Shown: positions 1-8,121 of the stretch, in pieces | Position numbering within the stretch: the first letter of the stretch is position 1 | How the letters are laid out: every line of letters begins with the position of its first letter | NCBI RefSeq assembly: GCF_900465345.1 | Contig: NZ_UEGO01000016.1 | Span: 1 to 60,956, forward strand | Source of the DNA: Asaia bogorensis | Lineage (GTDB): Bacteria > Pseudomonadota > Alphaproteobacteria > Acetobacterales > Acetobacteraceae | Reading direction: 5' to 3' | Length of the DNA: 60,956 nt | Notes under the pieces: model-generated | Seen by the model: only the letters and a program-made list of their open reading frames with translations | The model's database searches: none | Told to the model about the DNA's origin: nothing | Position numbers and translations under genes: made by a program

Positions 1-2
1 GC

Positions 3-1157
3 CTTACGGGGGGTGGTCTGGGCGGAGGTCTGGGGGGCACCGGCACGAACACCTTTGGTCAGACAGGGCAAAACACGGCAGCCCCTGCAGGTCAGGCTGG
101 CGGCAATGCGTCTCTCAACAACCCGCTTCTGGGCGGGCTCGACAGCTCAGGCGGCGGAGACCACAATACCGACACACTGCGTATCCTCTCGAACGCCCAG
201 CATAACGCCATTCTGGTTCATGCCACGGATCAGGAAAGCGATACGATCGAGCAGATGCTGCGCCGTATCGACGTCATGCCGCTTCAGGTGCGTATCGACG
301 CTGTTGTCGCCGAGGTGCAGCTCAATGATGCCCTGCAATACGGCACGCAGTTCTTCTTCAAATCCGGCGGCATCAATGGCGTGCTGAGCACCAACAGCCA
401 GACCATCACGGCCGGCACACTCGCTACTGCTGCTTTCAGCCACACCCTGCCCGGCTTCATCATCGGCGGGGCAAGTGGTGGCGGTGCGCCATTTGCTATC
501 GATGCCCTGCAAAATGTGACCACGGTGCATGTGCTATCCTCGCCCCAGCTCATGGTACAGGATAACCGGGCAGCACGGCTTCAGGTCGGGCAGCTGGTAC
601 CCGTGCAGATCGGCTCGCAATCCAGCACAATCGGGACTTCCGTCTATAACCAGTTCACCTATCAGCCAACCGGCGTGATCATGGAGGTAACCCCCCATGT
701 CAGCCAGAGCGGCCTCGTCACGCTGGATGTGTCACAGGAGGTGAGCTCTGTCAGTTCCAATGCAGCCAGCAACACCAGCAGCGCGGCCAATCCCACTTTC
801 AATGATCGTTCGGTCAATTCGCGTGTGGTCGTGCAGGACGGGCAGACAGTGGGGCTTGCCGGGCTCATTACCGAGAACTCATCCCGCGCCAATAGCGGTA
901 TCCCCTGGCTCAAGAACATCCCGGTTCTGGGCTTTCTGGCGGGAAGCCAGAATAATAGTCGTCAACGTACCGAATTGCTGATCCTGATCACACCCCATGT
1001 GATCCATGACCAGCGCGATGCCGTGAACCTAATGGAAGATCTGCGCGATACCCACCCCAATGCTGCCGATGTGCCAGACGAGATGAAGTCGATGCACACG
1101 ACCGGCAGCGCCGACCCGCAAAAACGCCTGCGCGAGAAACTCGGTCTGGATCGGTGA
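3..1157 (+). CDS. gspD: Type II secretion secretin GspD (5' end outside the window)
   Basis: Outer-membrane secretin, the multimeric exit pore of the type II secretion system. The open frame runs in from the window edge, so only the last 384 residues are seen. They begin with a Gly/Thr/Asn-rich low-complexity stretch, then a short N-domain-like segment (about residues 48-85, ...DTLRILSNAQHNAILVHA), then the secretin domain ending in the family hallmark VGLAGLI, GIPWLKNIPVLGFL and RTELLILITPHVI. The stop overlaps the GTG start of gspK (GTGA), so the two are translationally coupled. The polyglycine linker before the last N domain is common in GspD. No pilotin-binding C-terminal extension is obvious. 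Family call is firm; the symbol follows from the gspK neighbour. Confidence 0.93.
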   Translation, partial: LTGGGLGGGLGGTGTNTFGQTGQNTAAPAGQAGGNASLNNPLLGGLDSSGGGDHNTDTLRILSNAQHNAILVHATDQESDTIEQMLRRIDVMPLQVRIDAVVAEVQLNDALQYGTQFFFKSGGINGVLSTNSQTITAGTLATAAFSHTLPGFIIGGASGGGAPFAIDALQNVTTVHVLSSPQLMVQDNRAARLQVGQLVPVQIGSQSSTIGTSVYNQFTYQPTGVIMEVTPHVSQSGLVTLDVSQEVSSVSSNAASNTSSAANPTFNDRSVNSRVVVQDGQTVGLAGLITENSSRANSGIPWLKNIPVLGFLAGSQNNSRQRTELLILITPHVIHDQRDAVNLMEDLRDTHPNAADVPDEMKSMHTTGSADPQKRLREKLGLDR

Positions 1158-1987
1158 ACACAAGGCAGTCAGCAACGGAAAGACAGGATCGCGGTTTTGC
1201 GCTGGTGATCGTGCTCTGGGCATTGGCGGGGCTCTCACTGCTGACGGCCATGACCATCGCCAGCGCAGGCTCGGCCTTGCGTGAAACACGGCTGCTGCGC
1301 GACACGGCCCGTATGGAGACCCTCGCTGAAGGCGGTATCGCCAGCGCAGTCTTTCACGAAAGCGGGCCAGTCGCCACACGCTGGCCACTCGATGGCACGT
1401 CGCATGTCAGCTGGATTGATGGTCTGAAGCTCAGTATAAGCCTCACAAGTCAGGCCGCCACGATCAATCCCAATACTGCCCCCCTGCCACTTCTTGCTGC
1501 GCTACTCGTGGAATGCGGTGCAACGCCCGATCAGGCGGCAATGATCGCCCGGGAGATGGTTTCATGGCGTAGGCAGGCCCAGGCGCCGGACCCGAATGAG
1601 CGACAGCGCTATCTTGCCCTGGGATTACGCTATCTGCCGCCGCATGCACCGTTTCAGTCGGTAAGCGAGCTGGTCCTCGTGCCTGGCATGACATTTGCGC
1701 TTTTATCTCGTGTCAAACCGCATTTCTCAATCGTTCAGCCGGAGGAACTTCATGCCCCGGTATCTGACCCGGTTGTGCGACGCGCGCTCGCCCGCGCAAA
1801 TCTTACGGCGCTTGCGGCCTCAGGCAGCGCGCAACGCCGTGCCACCAGTCTGGTGGCGACAGTCATCGTTACCGATGGGCATGGCGGCTCATCACTGCGT
1901 CAGGCTACACTGCTTCAGGATAATGACGCTGACCCGCCAAGGATCATATCGGAACAGCCTGGCGGGGACACTGGAATTCCGGATTGA
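1154..1987 (+). CDS. gspK: Type II secretion minor pseudopilin GspK
   Basis: Minor pseudopilin thought to cap the type II pseudopilus tip. Residues 13-40 (RGFALVIVLWALAGLSLLTA) form a prepilin-like leader: a Gly-Phe peptidase site followed by a hydrophobic helix without Glu at mature position 5, which is typical of GspK. The rest carries the helix-rich insert seen in the family (INPNTAPLPLLAALL, then a region resembling the T2SSK helix-hairpin fold). Length 277 residues is in the normal range. The start is GTG at 1154, overlapping the gspD stop. It is the last gene of the locus here: no gspL/M follows, so the remaining type II genes must lie upstream of the window or elsewhere. Confidence 0.85.
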   Translation: MNTRQSATERQDRGFALVIVLWALAGLSLLTAMTIASAGSALRETRLLRDTARMETLAEGGIASAVFHESGPVATRWPLDGTSHVSWIDGLKLSISLTSQAATINPNTAPLPLLAALLVECGATPDQAAMIAREMVSWRRQAQAPDPNERQRYLALGLRYLPPHAPFQSVSELVLVPGMTFALLSRVKPHFSIVQPEELHAPVSDPVVRRALARANLTALAASGSAQRRATSLVATVIVTDGHGGSSLRQATLLQDNDADPPRIISEQPGGDTGIPD

Positions 1988-2186
1988 TGACCTGGCCTTT
2001 TCTGGTCCCCCGCGGTCTCAGACCGAGGATTGCCGGTTCTGCTTTTACCAACGGCAATGACCCCTGATCCAAAGACGCCGAATTCACGCATTAGGTCATC
2101 GGCGGTAGCAATGATGATTAGCCGGCCTTGGAATTCTGCCTCCATTTCGACGGGATTCGCCCCCCCTCCCGATCGCGGGACGAAAC
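1988..2186. other. Convergent intergenic region between gspK and the porin gene
   Basis: This stretch separates two genes that end face to face, so it should carry their terminators. A short odd palindrome CGGTCTCAGACCG lies near 2017-2029 but has no T run. A minus-strand reading frame (start at 2145) runs through here into the end of gspK, but it uses codons rare in the neighbours (CTA twice) and matches no family I know. I see no supported gene. Confidence 0.4.
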
Positions 2187-4103
2187 CTAGAAAGCCGCCT
2201 GGATACGACTTCCCACAGCGTTGATCGAACGACCCTTGTTATTGACCGTACCGACCGTCTGGGAGCTCGTGGCATCAATATGGCTGTATTGCAGCTGGAT
2301 GCGATAATGGCGGTTGATGTACCAGTTCAGCCCGCCCGACCAGACGGTCTGTGTGCCACCGCGCACCCCACCCGTCACCGAGGCTGGCGCATCGCCGCGC
2401 AGATTGCTGTTGAAATCAAGCACACTCCAGCGTCCGACCAGTTCGAGCGCGCCCCATTTGTTGTTCCAGATATCGAAATCCTCTTTCGGGGCGGGTGATG
2501 AAAACGCGGCATCCTTGGGGCTGTAGCGTCGCGGCTGTCCGAACAGGGTGTAGCTGCCTGCCACGTAATAGCCGTCAAAGCCGAGATTGGGCGCAGGACC
2601 CTTGACCCTTGCAGCTGCGGTACGGTCGACACCGATATGATAATATTCCGCCTGAATGAGCGCGGCCTTGTAGCGCAGGGCGATTTCCGGACCAATCGCC
2701 CAGACCTTGCCGATATCGGCGATGGTCCCGGTAGAAACGAGACGCTCATTGGTCAGGCGTGTCTCAGGACGATCGCTGAGCGAGAGGACACGTCCCTGCG
2801 ATGTCTGGTTGCGCTTGAAAGACATGGTGGAGGACATACCAAGGTGAAGATCGACATTGGGTGTTGCCACCGGGCGACCTGCCACACGCAGCAAACCACC
2901 CATCTGGCTGTCGGACACCGTGGGGTCATTGGTGCGATCACCATAAGTCTGACCCGTCAGATAAGCGCCGAGATACCAGCGCTTTTCATGCGTGCGCCCA
3001 CCAAGGCTCATACGGGTATCGCCCGCAGCAATCAGACGCACTACTTCCGAAATCGAGGCACGCTCCATCAGAATGAAGCCGTTGGACGATTCTGAATCCT
3101 GCATCGTCACGCGCGGCTGATAATAGCCAAAGGTGAACTGCGAATTGTGGATGCCACTATAGACCATATTGGCTTCATAGAGCCCAGCCGTTCCGTCGAC
3201 CGTGCGCCCCCATTCTGGCGTAAGGTTGGCCAGAAGATTGCCATAACGCCATGTCAGCGGCAGACGCAGGCGACGGGCATTTTCGTTCATCTTGGGGAAA
3301 CGACCGGTCTGCCCCTGAGCCGTACCGCCCGTTGACGGAAAACCGCCAATATCCAGATGCATGACCAGCCCCACCGAAAAGGCATAGAGCCCGTCACTGG
3401 ATGCGATGGTCGGACGCCCGGCAGGAAAGCCGATCCGTATTCCGCCGATATCGACCGTTTCAGCAGATTTCGTGGCCCGGCGGAAATCGGCCAGTGACAT
3501 GTTCAGACCATGATCGGGCGGCGGGATCAGATGGGTATCATAAGCTACCTGTGGGTCAGAGGGCTTGCCCTCCCCATGTGACCGGGCCGCGGCCAGCTGA
3601 ATGCCTTCCCCTCCAGAATTGTTCGCAGGGCCGGGCGATGCAGTGCCCGGCGATATGGTCCCGCTCCCCGGTCTAGAAGGAGACGCCGAGGTTTGAACCG
3701 TGCGAGCAGTTTGCGCGACAGCGCCGCCCACCCCGGCTGATGCCGTGAGAACACCAGGTGCGTTTTTGTGAAGCTTGGTATGCTGCGGCCCATCGGATGT
3801 CACATGCAAACCCGGTCGCGCATCAGCGACATCATGAGAGCTGGCTGTGCCAACAACGCCGGTGACACGACTATGACGGTTAGACACCGCCTTGTTTTGC
3901 GCAAGTTCCGACTGACGGCGCAGCGTGCGTTCCTTCGCCAGTTCGCGACGCAGATCGCTGATCTGCCCCTGCATCTGCGCCCGCATTTCAAGCATCTCAC
4001 GGCGCAGAGCGGCGATGTCATCTGATTGCCCCGCGGCGAAACCGGTTTCCGGCATGACAACGCCGCATAGAAGCAGCAGGGAAGTGAGGGAACGCGCGCG
4101 CAT
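2187..4103 (-). CDS. Phosphate-selective-type porin (OprP/OprO family)
   Basis: Outer-membrane beta-barrel porin, probably a trimer that admits phosphate or other anions. Residues 1-23 are a signal peptide (MRARSLTSLLLLCGVVMPETGFA). Residues 28-70 form a charged helical stretch with a heptad look (IAALRREMLEMRAQMQGQI), the usual N-terminal coiled coil. After a long Ser/Gly/Pro-rich linker (about 70-190) comes the barrel, with aromatic-rich alternating strands and phrases typical of the family (FTFGYYQPRVTMQDSESS, WYINRHYRIQLQYSHID), ending in the C-terminal beta signal ...RIQAAF with terminal Phe. At 638 residues it is longer than OprP itself because of the linker. A tandem Pho box lies 56-84 bases upstream of the ATG, which independently supports a phosphate role. 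Substrate selectivity cannot be read from sequence. Confidence 0.85.
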   Translation of the reverse strand: MRARSLTSLLLLCGVVMPETGFAAGQSDDIAALRREMLEMRAQMQGQISDLRRELAKERTLRRQSELAQNKAVSNRHSRVTGVVGTASSHDVADARPGLHVTSDGPQHTKLHKNAPGVLTASAGVGGAVAQTARTVQTSASPSRPGSGTISPGTASPGPANNSGGEGIQLAAARSHGEGKPSDPQVAYDTHLIPPPDHGLNMSLADFRRATKSAETVDIGGIRIGFPAGRPTIASSDGLYAFSVGLVMHLDIGGFPSTGGTAQGQTGRFPKMNENARRLRLPLTWRYGNLLANLTPEWGRTVDGTAGLYEANMVYSGIHNSQFTFGYYQPRVTMQDSESSNGFILMERASISEVVRLIAAGDTRMSLGGRTHEKRWYLGAYLTGQTYGDRTNDPTVSDSQMGGLLRVAGRPVATPNVDLHLGMSSTMSFKRNQTSQGRVLSLSDRPETRLTNERLVSTGTIADIGKVWAIGPEIALRYKAALIQAEYYHIGVDRTAAARVKGPAPNLGFDGYYVAGSYTLFGQPRRYSPKDAAFSSPAPKEDFDIWNNKWGALELVGRWSVLDFNSNLRGDAPASVTGGVRGGTQTVWSGGLNWYINRHYRIQLQYSHIDATSSQTVGTVNNKGRSINAVGSRIQAAF

Positions 4104-4340
4104 GAATCTGACTGACTTTGCCTCTGGACCGTATGCGCGATGCTATAAACGACCCAATAAGTCAGTTGAATGACTGTTTTATGACAAAGTGAACTTTTTG
4201 CAATCAAACGAAAGAAATGTTTTGTCGTAAAAATCAGTAGAACAATAACCGAAGCACTTATACCAGACGATCCCCACTATCGCCTGGATAAAGGCTCGCA
4301 TGGTGAACGCTTCGATTACACACGCACGATCAACCGTCCT
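4104..4340. other. Porin promoter region and catalase-gene 3' flank
   Basis: No gene is seen. The side next to the porin holds the Pho box and an AT-rich stretch (about 4180-4260). The side next to the catalase-like gene holds an imperfect hairpin CCAG-a-CGAT / ATCG-c-CTGG at 4263-4287, a possible terminator for the gene ending at 4341, without a strong T run. Confidence 0.5.
4159..4187 (-). promoter_or_regulatory. Tandem Pho box (PhoB binding site) of the porin gene
   Basis: Read on the minus strand there are three 7-base direct repeats in 11-base register: TTGTCAT (4181-4187), CAGTCAT (4170-4176) and CTGACTT (4159-4165), separated by the 4-base spacers AAAA and TCAA. The first two match the PhoB consensus CTGTCAT-N4-CTGTCAT closely; the third is weaker. 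A TATAGC-like -10 (near 4142-4147) lies about 12 bases further toward the gene, the arrangement of PhoB-activated promoters in which the box replaces the -35. Confidence 0.8.
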
Positions 4341-5411
4341 TCACGGCAATAACTTCATCGGGCATCCGTTTAGCCTGGACCGCAATCCCGCAGAGAAAGG
4401 ATAAGCCGCCCGTCGGGCGCGCATGATATTGCCAAGCGGTCTGTGCGCCTCGAGCCCGTGCCAAGGTGAAAACGAGAGACATTCATCAATCTGGTATGAT
4501 CGCGCCTCGTTCCAGCTATCCTGCGGCGGAAATTCGAGCGTTGCCACAGTGTGGAAAGGGCTGAGAGCCTCGCTCCACTCTGTTGCGGCATTCTCGACAG
4601 GTTGCCGCTGTTCATCGCGGCAAAGCTGCGCACGCAGGCTGAAGCGCCCACCTTCCTGCGCCATGACGCGCCTGATTGCCCGACGTATCGCAACCGGATC
4701 ATGATCGATATCGATCAAACGGCCCGTCAGCCGACGAAAGCTCTCTGACTCAGGCACGAGATCGAGCTTCGCGACATAATCACCAAAACGCACCGGCACC
4801 TGCGAGTAAAACCGGTTGCCCAGCGGATGAGTGGGTGTGAATCCACCCAGCGCAGCAAGCGTGGCACTGGGCCTGGCGAAGCGCGTCAATAGTCTCTGCA
4901 TCAGGCGCAGCGTGCGCGAAAGCCACGCTTTGGCGCCCTCTGCCCGATCGGTTGTCAGCGCCAGCACGCGCAGATTCTTAAGAAATCCCCTGGCATCGGG
5001 TGCCCCGAAAACGGCACCGTTGGCAAACAGGAAGTCCTGTACCGCCACCCCCTTGTTGTCTTCCAGCAGCGGACCGGGCACGTCATGAATTTTCAGGGCA
5101 AAGCCACGTGGACCTGAAACGGCATCGCGCAGCGGATCGCCCGGTATGGCTGAAAGCCGTGCCGTCAGGCGATAGGCACCGGGTATCGCAAAAAGCCCTT
5201 GCGCAAGCTCCGGCGGAAGATTGGCCGCCACATGCAATGTCCCTTCAAGCAGGGCATGGCTCTTGGCATGAACCCCGCGCGAAGCCGTGCCGATATCACG
5301 ATGCGTCGCCGTAATGATGCGCCGGAATGTCCGACGCAGTTGCTCGTGAGTGGCCCCTTCATCTGTCGAGCCTTTCTCGATGTCGGGGTGGTAGGCGATG
5401 GGTGCGCGCAT
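4341..5411 (-). CDS. Catalase-family haem protein (catalase-like, not classical KatE/KatA)
   Basis: A 356-residue member of the short catalase-like superfamily. The motif RGVHAKSHALLEGTLHV (about residues 40-56) corresponds to the catalase distal-His region, with the His in an HAKxH context. Later segments GFALKIHDVPG, DFLFANGAVFGAPDA and NRFYSQVPVRFGDYVAKLDLVP match the catalase-like barrel. The immune-responsive C-terminal NADPH or flavodoxin domains are absent. Several family members act on fatty-acid hydroperoxides or have only weak catalase activity, so the substrate is open. I chose the ATG at 5411 (MRAPIAYHP): the longer frame to 5489 runs through a hairpin and a non-conserved Arg-rich segment. 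It is downstream of the SIS and hydroxy-acid dehydrogenase genes on the same strand. Confidence 0.75.
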   Translation of the reverse strand: MRAPIAYHPDIEKGSTDEGATHEQLRRTFRRIITATHRDIGTASRGVHAKSHALLEGTLHVAANLPPELAQGLFAIPGAYRLTARLSAIPGDPLRDAVSGPRGFALKIHDVPGPLLEDNKGVAVQDFLFANGAVFGAPDARGFLKNLRVLALTTDRAEGAKAWLSRTLRLMQRLLTRFARPSATLAALGGFTPTHPLGNRFYSQVPVRFGDYVAKLDLVPESESFRRLTGRLIDIDHDPVAIRRAIRRVMAQEGGRFSLRAQLCRDEQRQPVENAATEWSEALSPFHTVATLEFPPQDSWNEARSYQIDECLSFSPWHGLEAHRPLGNIMRARRAAYPFSAGLRSRLNGCPMKLLP

Positions 5412-5431
5412 CGATCGGCTCCGGCAGGTCT

Positions 5432-5459
5432 GGGCGAGGAATATGATTTTTCCTCGCTC
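5432..5459 (-). promoter_or_regulatory. Leader hairpin in front of the catalase-like gene
   Basis: A 10-bp stem (GGGCGAGGAA paired with TTCCTCGCTC, one G-T wobble) closes an 8-base loop 20 bases upstream of the catalase-like ATG on its mRNA side. It has no following T run, so it fits a leader stability or attenuation structure better than a terminator. A second inverted repeat, GGCAGCC/GGCTGCC, lies at 5522-5551 just after the upstream gene. Confidence 0.4.
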
Positions 5460-5599
5460 CCAGCGTCTGGCGACCGTCCGGGTTGCCATAGGCTCGTGCC
5501 ATCGGTGTCAGACACGCCTGCGGCAGCCCCCTCCTTGGCCGGATGGCTGCCCCATCGGATGCAATACGGGCCAAGAGCACCCTGCTTGGGATCGACCGA

Positions 5600-6571
5600 T
5601 CAGGCGTCGAATGTAACGACCTTGGTCAGATGACGCGGTGCCAGCGTGTCGAGCCCGTTGGCGCGCGCCACGTACTCGCCCAGAAGTTGCAGCACTGGCA
5701 GACATACCAGCGGCCCCGCGCCCTGATCGCCGCCTACGGAAAGGGAAACCGTACCTAGACCGCCAAGGCCAAGCACGACCGCTCCCTTCTCTATCACCTC
5801 ACGCGCTACCTGCTCTTCCTCTTCGCGGGTATCAGGATGATAGAGCATGACCACAAAGGAATGTTCATCGATCAGGCTGGTCGGGCCATGACGATATTCA
5901 AGCGGATGATGCGCCTCGCTCTGGCTAAGGCTCATTTCCTGCATCTTCAGCGCCCCCTCGCGGGCCACGCCGTAATAGGCGCCGCCGCCAAGAAACACGA
6001 AATGCGAGCGGCCCTGAATCAATGAGACAAGATGCGGGTCGGAAGCCTCTAGCAGAGCCTCGGCAGCGACGATCGTATCAGGCGTAATGGACAGCCCGGC
6101 ATAGCGCAGGCCCGTCATCAGCATCAGACTGGCCGAGGCAGTCATCACGATCCCTTCTTCGGGGTGGGTCTCAGCCTCGAAGGATTCGCTCGAAACGCGC
6201 GTCAGGGCGCTGCCGGGCGCACAGGTAACGCCCAAGACATCAAGCCCTGCCCTGAGGCCTGCTGCGGCGGCTGCCACGGTCTCGGTTGACTCACCACTGC
6301 GCGACAGCGCCAGCATACGGGTGGGTGTCCCGGCCGGTACATAGGATGAGGCACGACGCGTCCACTCATTGCCCGGCACCGCACGCGCGGCAAATCCGGC
6401 CTCGTTCAGCGCGCAGGCAATGCTATCGGCGATATGCACCGAAGTGCCACAGCCAATCACCACATGGGTAAAACCGGGCTCGGGCGAAGAACCGGGAGAC
6501 GACAGCGCCCGCCAGAAGGAGAACTGCTCACGTATGCCGCGTTCGGTCGCATTCATAGCCCAGTCTTTCAC
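5600..6571 (-). CDS. SIS-domain sugar isomerase/deaminase-like protein
   Basis: A 323-residue protein with two sugar-isomerase (SIS) domains, resembling the isomerase half of GlmS or AgaS without any glutaminase domain. Domain 1 has VVIGCGTSVHIADSIA and ALSRSGESTETVAA; domain 2 has FVFLGGGAYYGVAREGALKMQEMS and the family signature EAHHPLEYRHGPTSLID, ending in the ARANGLDTLAPRHLTKVV tail. Such proteins isomerise or deaminate amino-sugar or keto-sugar phosphates in the cytoplasm. The start ATG at 6571 precedes MNATERGIREQ, so initiation at 6556 is also possible. It lies 72 bases after the hydroxy-acid dehydrogenase gene on the same strand. Confidence 0.8.
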   Translation of the reverse strand: MKDWAMNATERGIREQFSFWRALSSPGSSPEPGFTHVVIGCGTSVHIADSIACALNEAGFAARAVPGNEWTRRASSYVPAGTPTRMLALSRSGESTETVAAAAAGLRAGLDVLGVTCAPGSALTRVSSESFEAETHPEEGIVMTASASLMLMTGLRYAGLSITPDTIVAAEALLEASDPHLVSLIQGRSHFVFLGGGAYYGVAREGALKMQEMSLSQSEAHHPLEYRHGPTSLIDEHSFVVMLYHPDTREEEEQVAREVIEKGAVVLGLGGLGTVSLSVGGDQGAGPLVCLPVLQLLGEYVARANGLDTLAPRHLTKVVTFDA

Positions 6572-6643
6572 GCCAGGGGTGGGAGGTGGGCGCGATCATG
6601 ACACAAGCTGCCCCGCGTTCCGATACCCCCTCTGCCCAATCGG

Positions 6644-7846
6644 TCAGGTTTTTTCCGTCGCCTGTTCGGCGAAACGGACATCGCCCAGATCCTTGAGCAA
6701 ATCCTCCTTGAGTGACTCCAGACCCGTGACACCCAGCAGGGCCAGATCCCGGCTGATTTCGGTGCTGAGAATGGAAATGGCCTTGTCGAGCCCGGCACTG
6801 CCCGCCAGCGCACAGGCCTGAAGGAACGGACGCCCCAGCATGACCGCATCGGCGCCAAGCGTAAGGGCCTTGAGCACATCACCGCCACAACGAAAGCCGC
6901 TATCGACAATCACGGCCATATCGCCCGCTGCCTGCCTGATGTCGCCAAGAGCCTCAAGCGGGGCGATGGTAGAGTCGAGCAGACGGGCACCATGATCGGA
7001 AATGCCAACCGCATCGGCCCCGATCCGGGCCGCTTCAGCAATATCCTCCGGACGCAACAGCCCCTTGAGCACGAGCTTGCCTTTCCATCGCGACCGGATG
7101 TGGCGGATATGGTCCCAGGTGAAGTGAGGCGACCCGCCAACAGCGGCAATCTCATTGGAGAAGAGGCCCGGCCCACCCTGGGGACGGATGTTCACGATCT
7201 TCGGGTTGCGATCACGCAGGATCGTGCGGCCCAGCGTGCCGAAGGTCCAACCAGGATGCGCCATGCCACCGAGCGTAGCGCGCAGATTGGGCCGGATTGG
7301 CATGGAATAGCCTGCCCGTGTCTCGGCAATACGTTGCGCGGGCACAGGCACGTCACAAGTGATGAGAAGAACAGGATAGCCCGCCTCCTGCACACGATCG
7401 ATCATGCCATCGATGATGCCCATATCGCTGGGCAGATAGGCCGCAAACCAGGCCCTGGGATTGATGCGTATGATCTCTTCGAGAGGTGTGAGCGAATTGG
7501 CCGAAAGCGCATAGAAAAGGTTATGGCGGCGCGCGGTCGATGCCTCGATACGGTCTGCGTCATAACGGGTCATGGCGGCACCACCCGTCGGGGCGAACCC
7601 GAAAGGCTGGTCATAGGTCTCGCCCAGAAGGGTAATCTTGGTGTTGAGACTGGACACATCGCGCAGCCGATAGGGCCGCCACAGATAGCGCTGGAAGACG
7701 GCCCGGTTGCGGCGGAGGGTTATTTCCGACCCGGCGCCATTGCGCACATACTCATACACAGCCTTGGGCAGATAGCGTTTGACGGCCTTTTCGAAATCGG
7801 TGAGCTGATAGATATCTTTCAAACGCCGTTTGGCCGTGATGGACAT
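6644..7846 (-). CDS. lldD: FMN-dependent alpha-hydroxy-acid dehydrogenase (L-lactate dehydrogenase-like)
   Basis: A 400-residue (beta/alpha)8 FMN enzyme of the LldD/glycolate oxidase family. FMN and substrate motifs: PFGFAPTGGAAM (about 83-94), VLKGLLRPEDI with the FMN-contacting Lys, and GFRCGGDVLKALTLGADAVMLGRPFL. The catalytic base motif reads SDHGARLLD, where most lactate oxidases have SNHGGRQLD, so the His is kept but three neighbours differ. The true acid substrate may therefore not be L-lactate. The start at 7846 (MSITAKRRLKDIYQ) is preserved in family alignments and has a GGGAGA ribosome site 6 bases upstream; the longer frame to 7885 is unlikely. The gene is divergent from the PoxB-like cluster. 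Confidence 0.82.
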   Translation of the reverse strand: MSITAKRRLKDIYQLTDFEKAVKRYLPKAVYEYVRNGAGSEITLRRNRAVFQRYLWRPYRLRDVSSLNTKITLLGETYDQPFGFAPTGGAAMTRYDADRIEASTARRHNLFYALSANSLTPLEEIIRINPRAWFAAYLPSDMGIIDGMIDRVQEAGYPVLLITCDVPVPAQRIAETRAGYSMPIRPNLRATLGGMAHPGWTFGTLGRTILRDRNPKIVNIRPQGGPGLFSNEIAAVGGSPHFTWDHIRHIRSRWKGKLVLKGLLRPEDIAEAARIGADAVGISDHGARLLDSTIAPLEALGDIRQAAGDMAVIVDSGFRCGGDVLKALTLGADAVMLGRPFLQACALAGSAGLDKAISILSTEISRDLALLGVTGLESLKEDLLKDLGDVRFAEQATEKT

Positions 7847-8121
7847 GAAGAGATCTCCCGAGGGTTCGCGCTGATACGCTGGCAATGGAACAGAAACGGG
7901 GCCGGAGGCTCGTGGGCCTTAAGCGTCCTTATCACGTTAAAGTGACATTATGAGCGCCATCCCGGTCCAACCCGTTTTCAGCATTGGATAACGCAGGAAA
8001 CAGCGAATTCTGATCATTCCGGTTCATGAATATAAAATAATTTTACAAAGTATGAAAATGAACATTCCTGCTTGACGCGACGTTGCTTCGGCACACAGCC
8101 AATCGCCGGAGCATCAGAGCC
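7847..8121. promoter_or_regulatory. Divergent promoter region between lldD-like and PoxB-like genes
   Basis: A 275-base gene-free gap holding the promoters of two divergent units. An AT-rich core at about 8018-8065 includes a TATAAA, 17 bases after a weak TTCTGA, oriented toward the PoxB-like gene. No clear operator palindrome is seen. Confidence 0.35.

Noticed and set aside
1915-2145. 76-residue minus-strand frame between gspK and the porin
   Set aside because: Its first half looks faintly protein-like, but it uses rare CTA codons, overlaps the end of gspK and has no well-spaced ribosome site.
6992-7945. 317-residue plus-strand frame over the hydroxy-acid dehydrogenase gene
   Set aside because: It is antisense to a clear FMN enzyme and lacks a start context or family signal.
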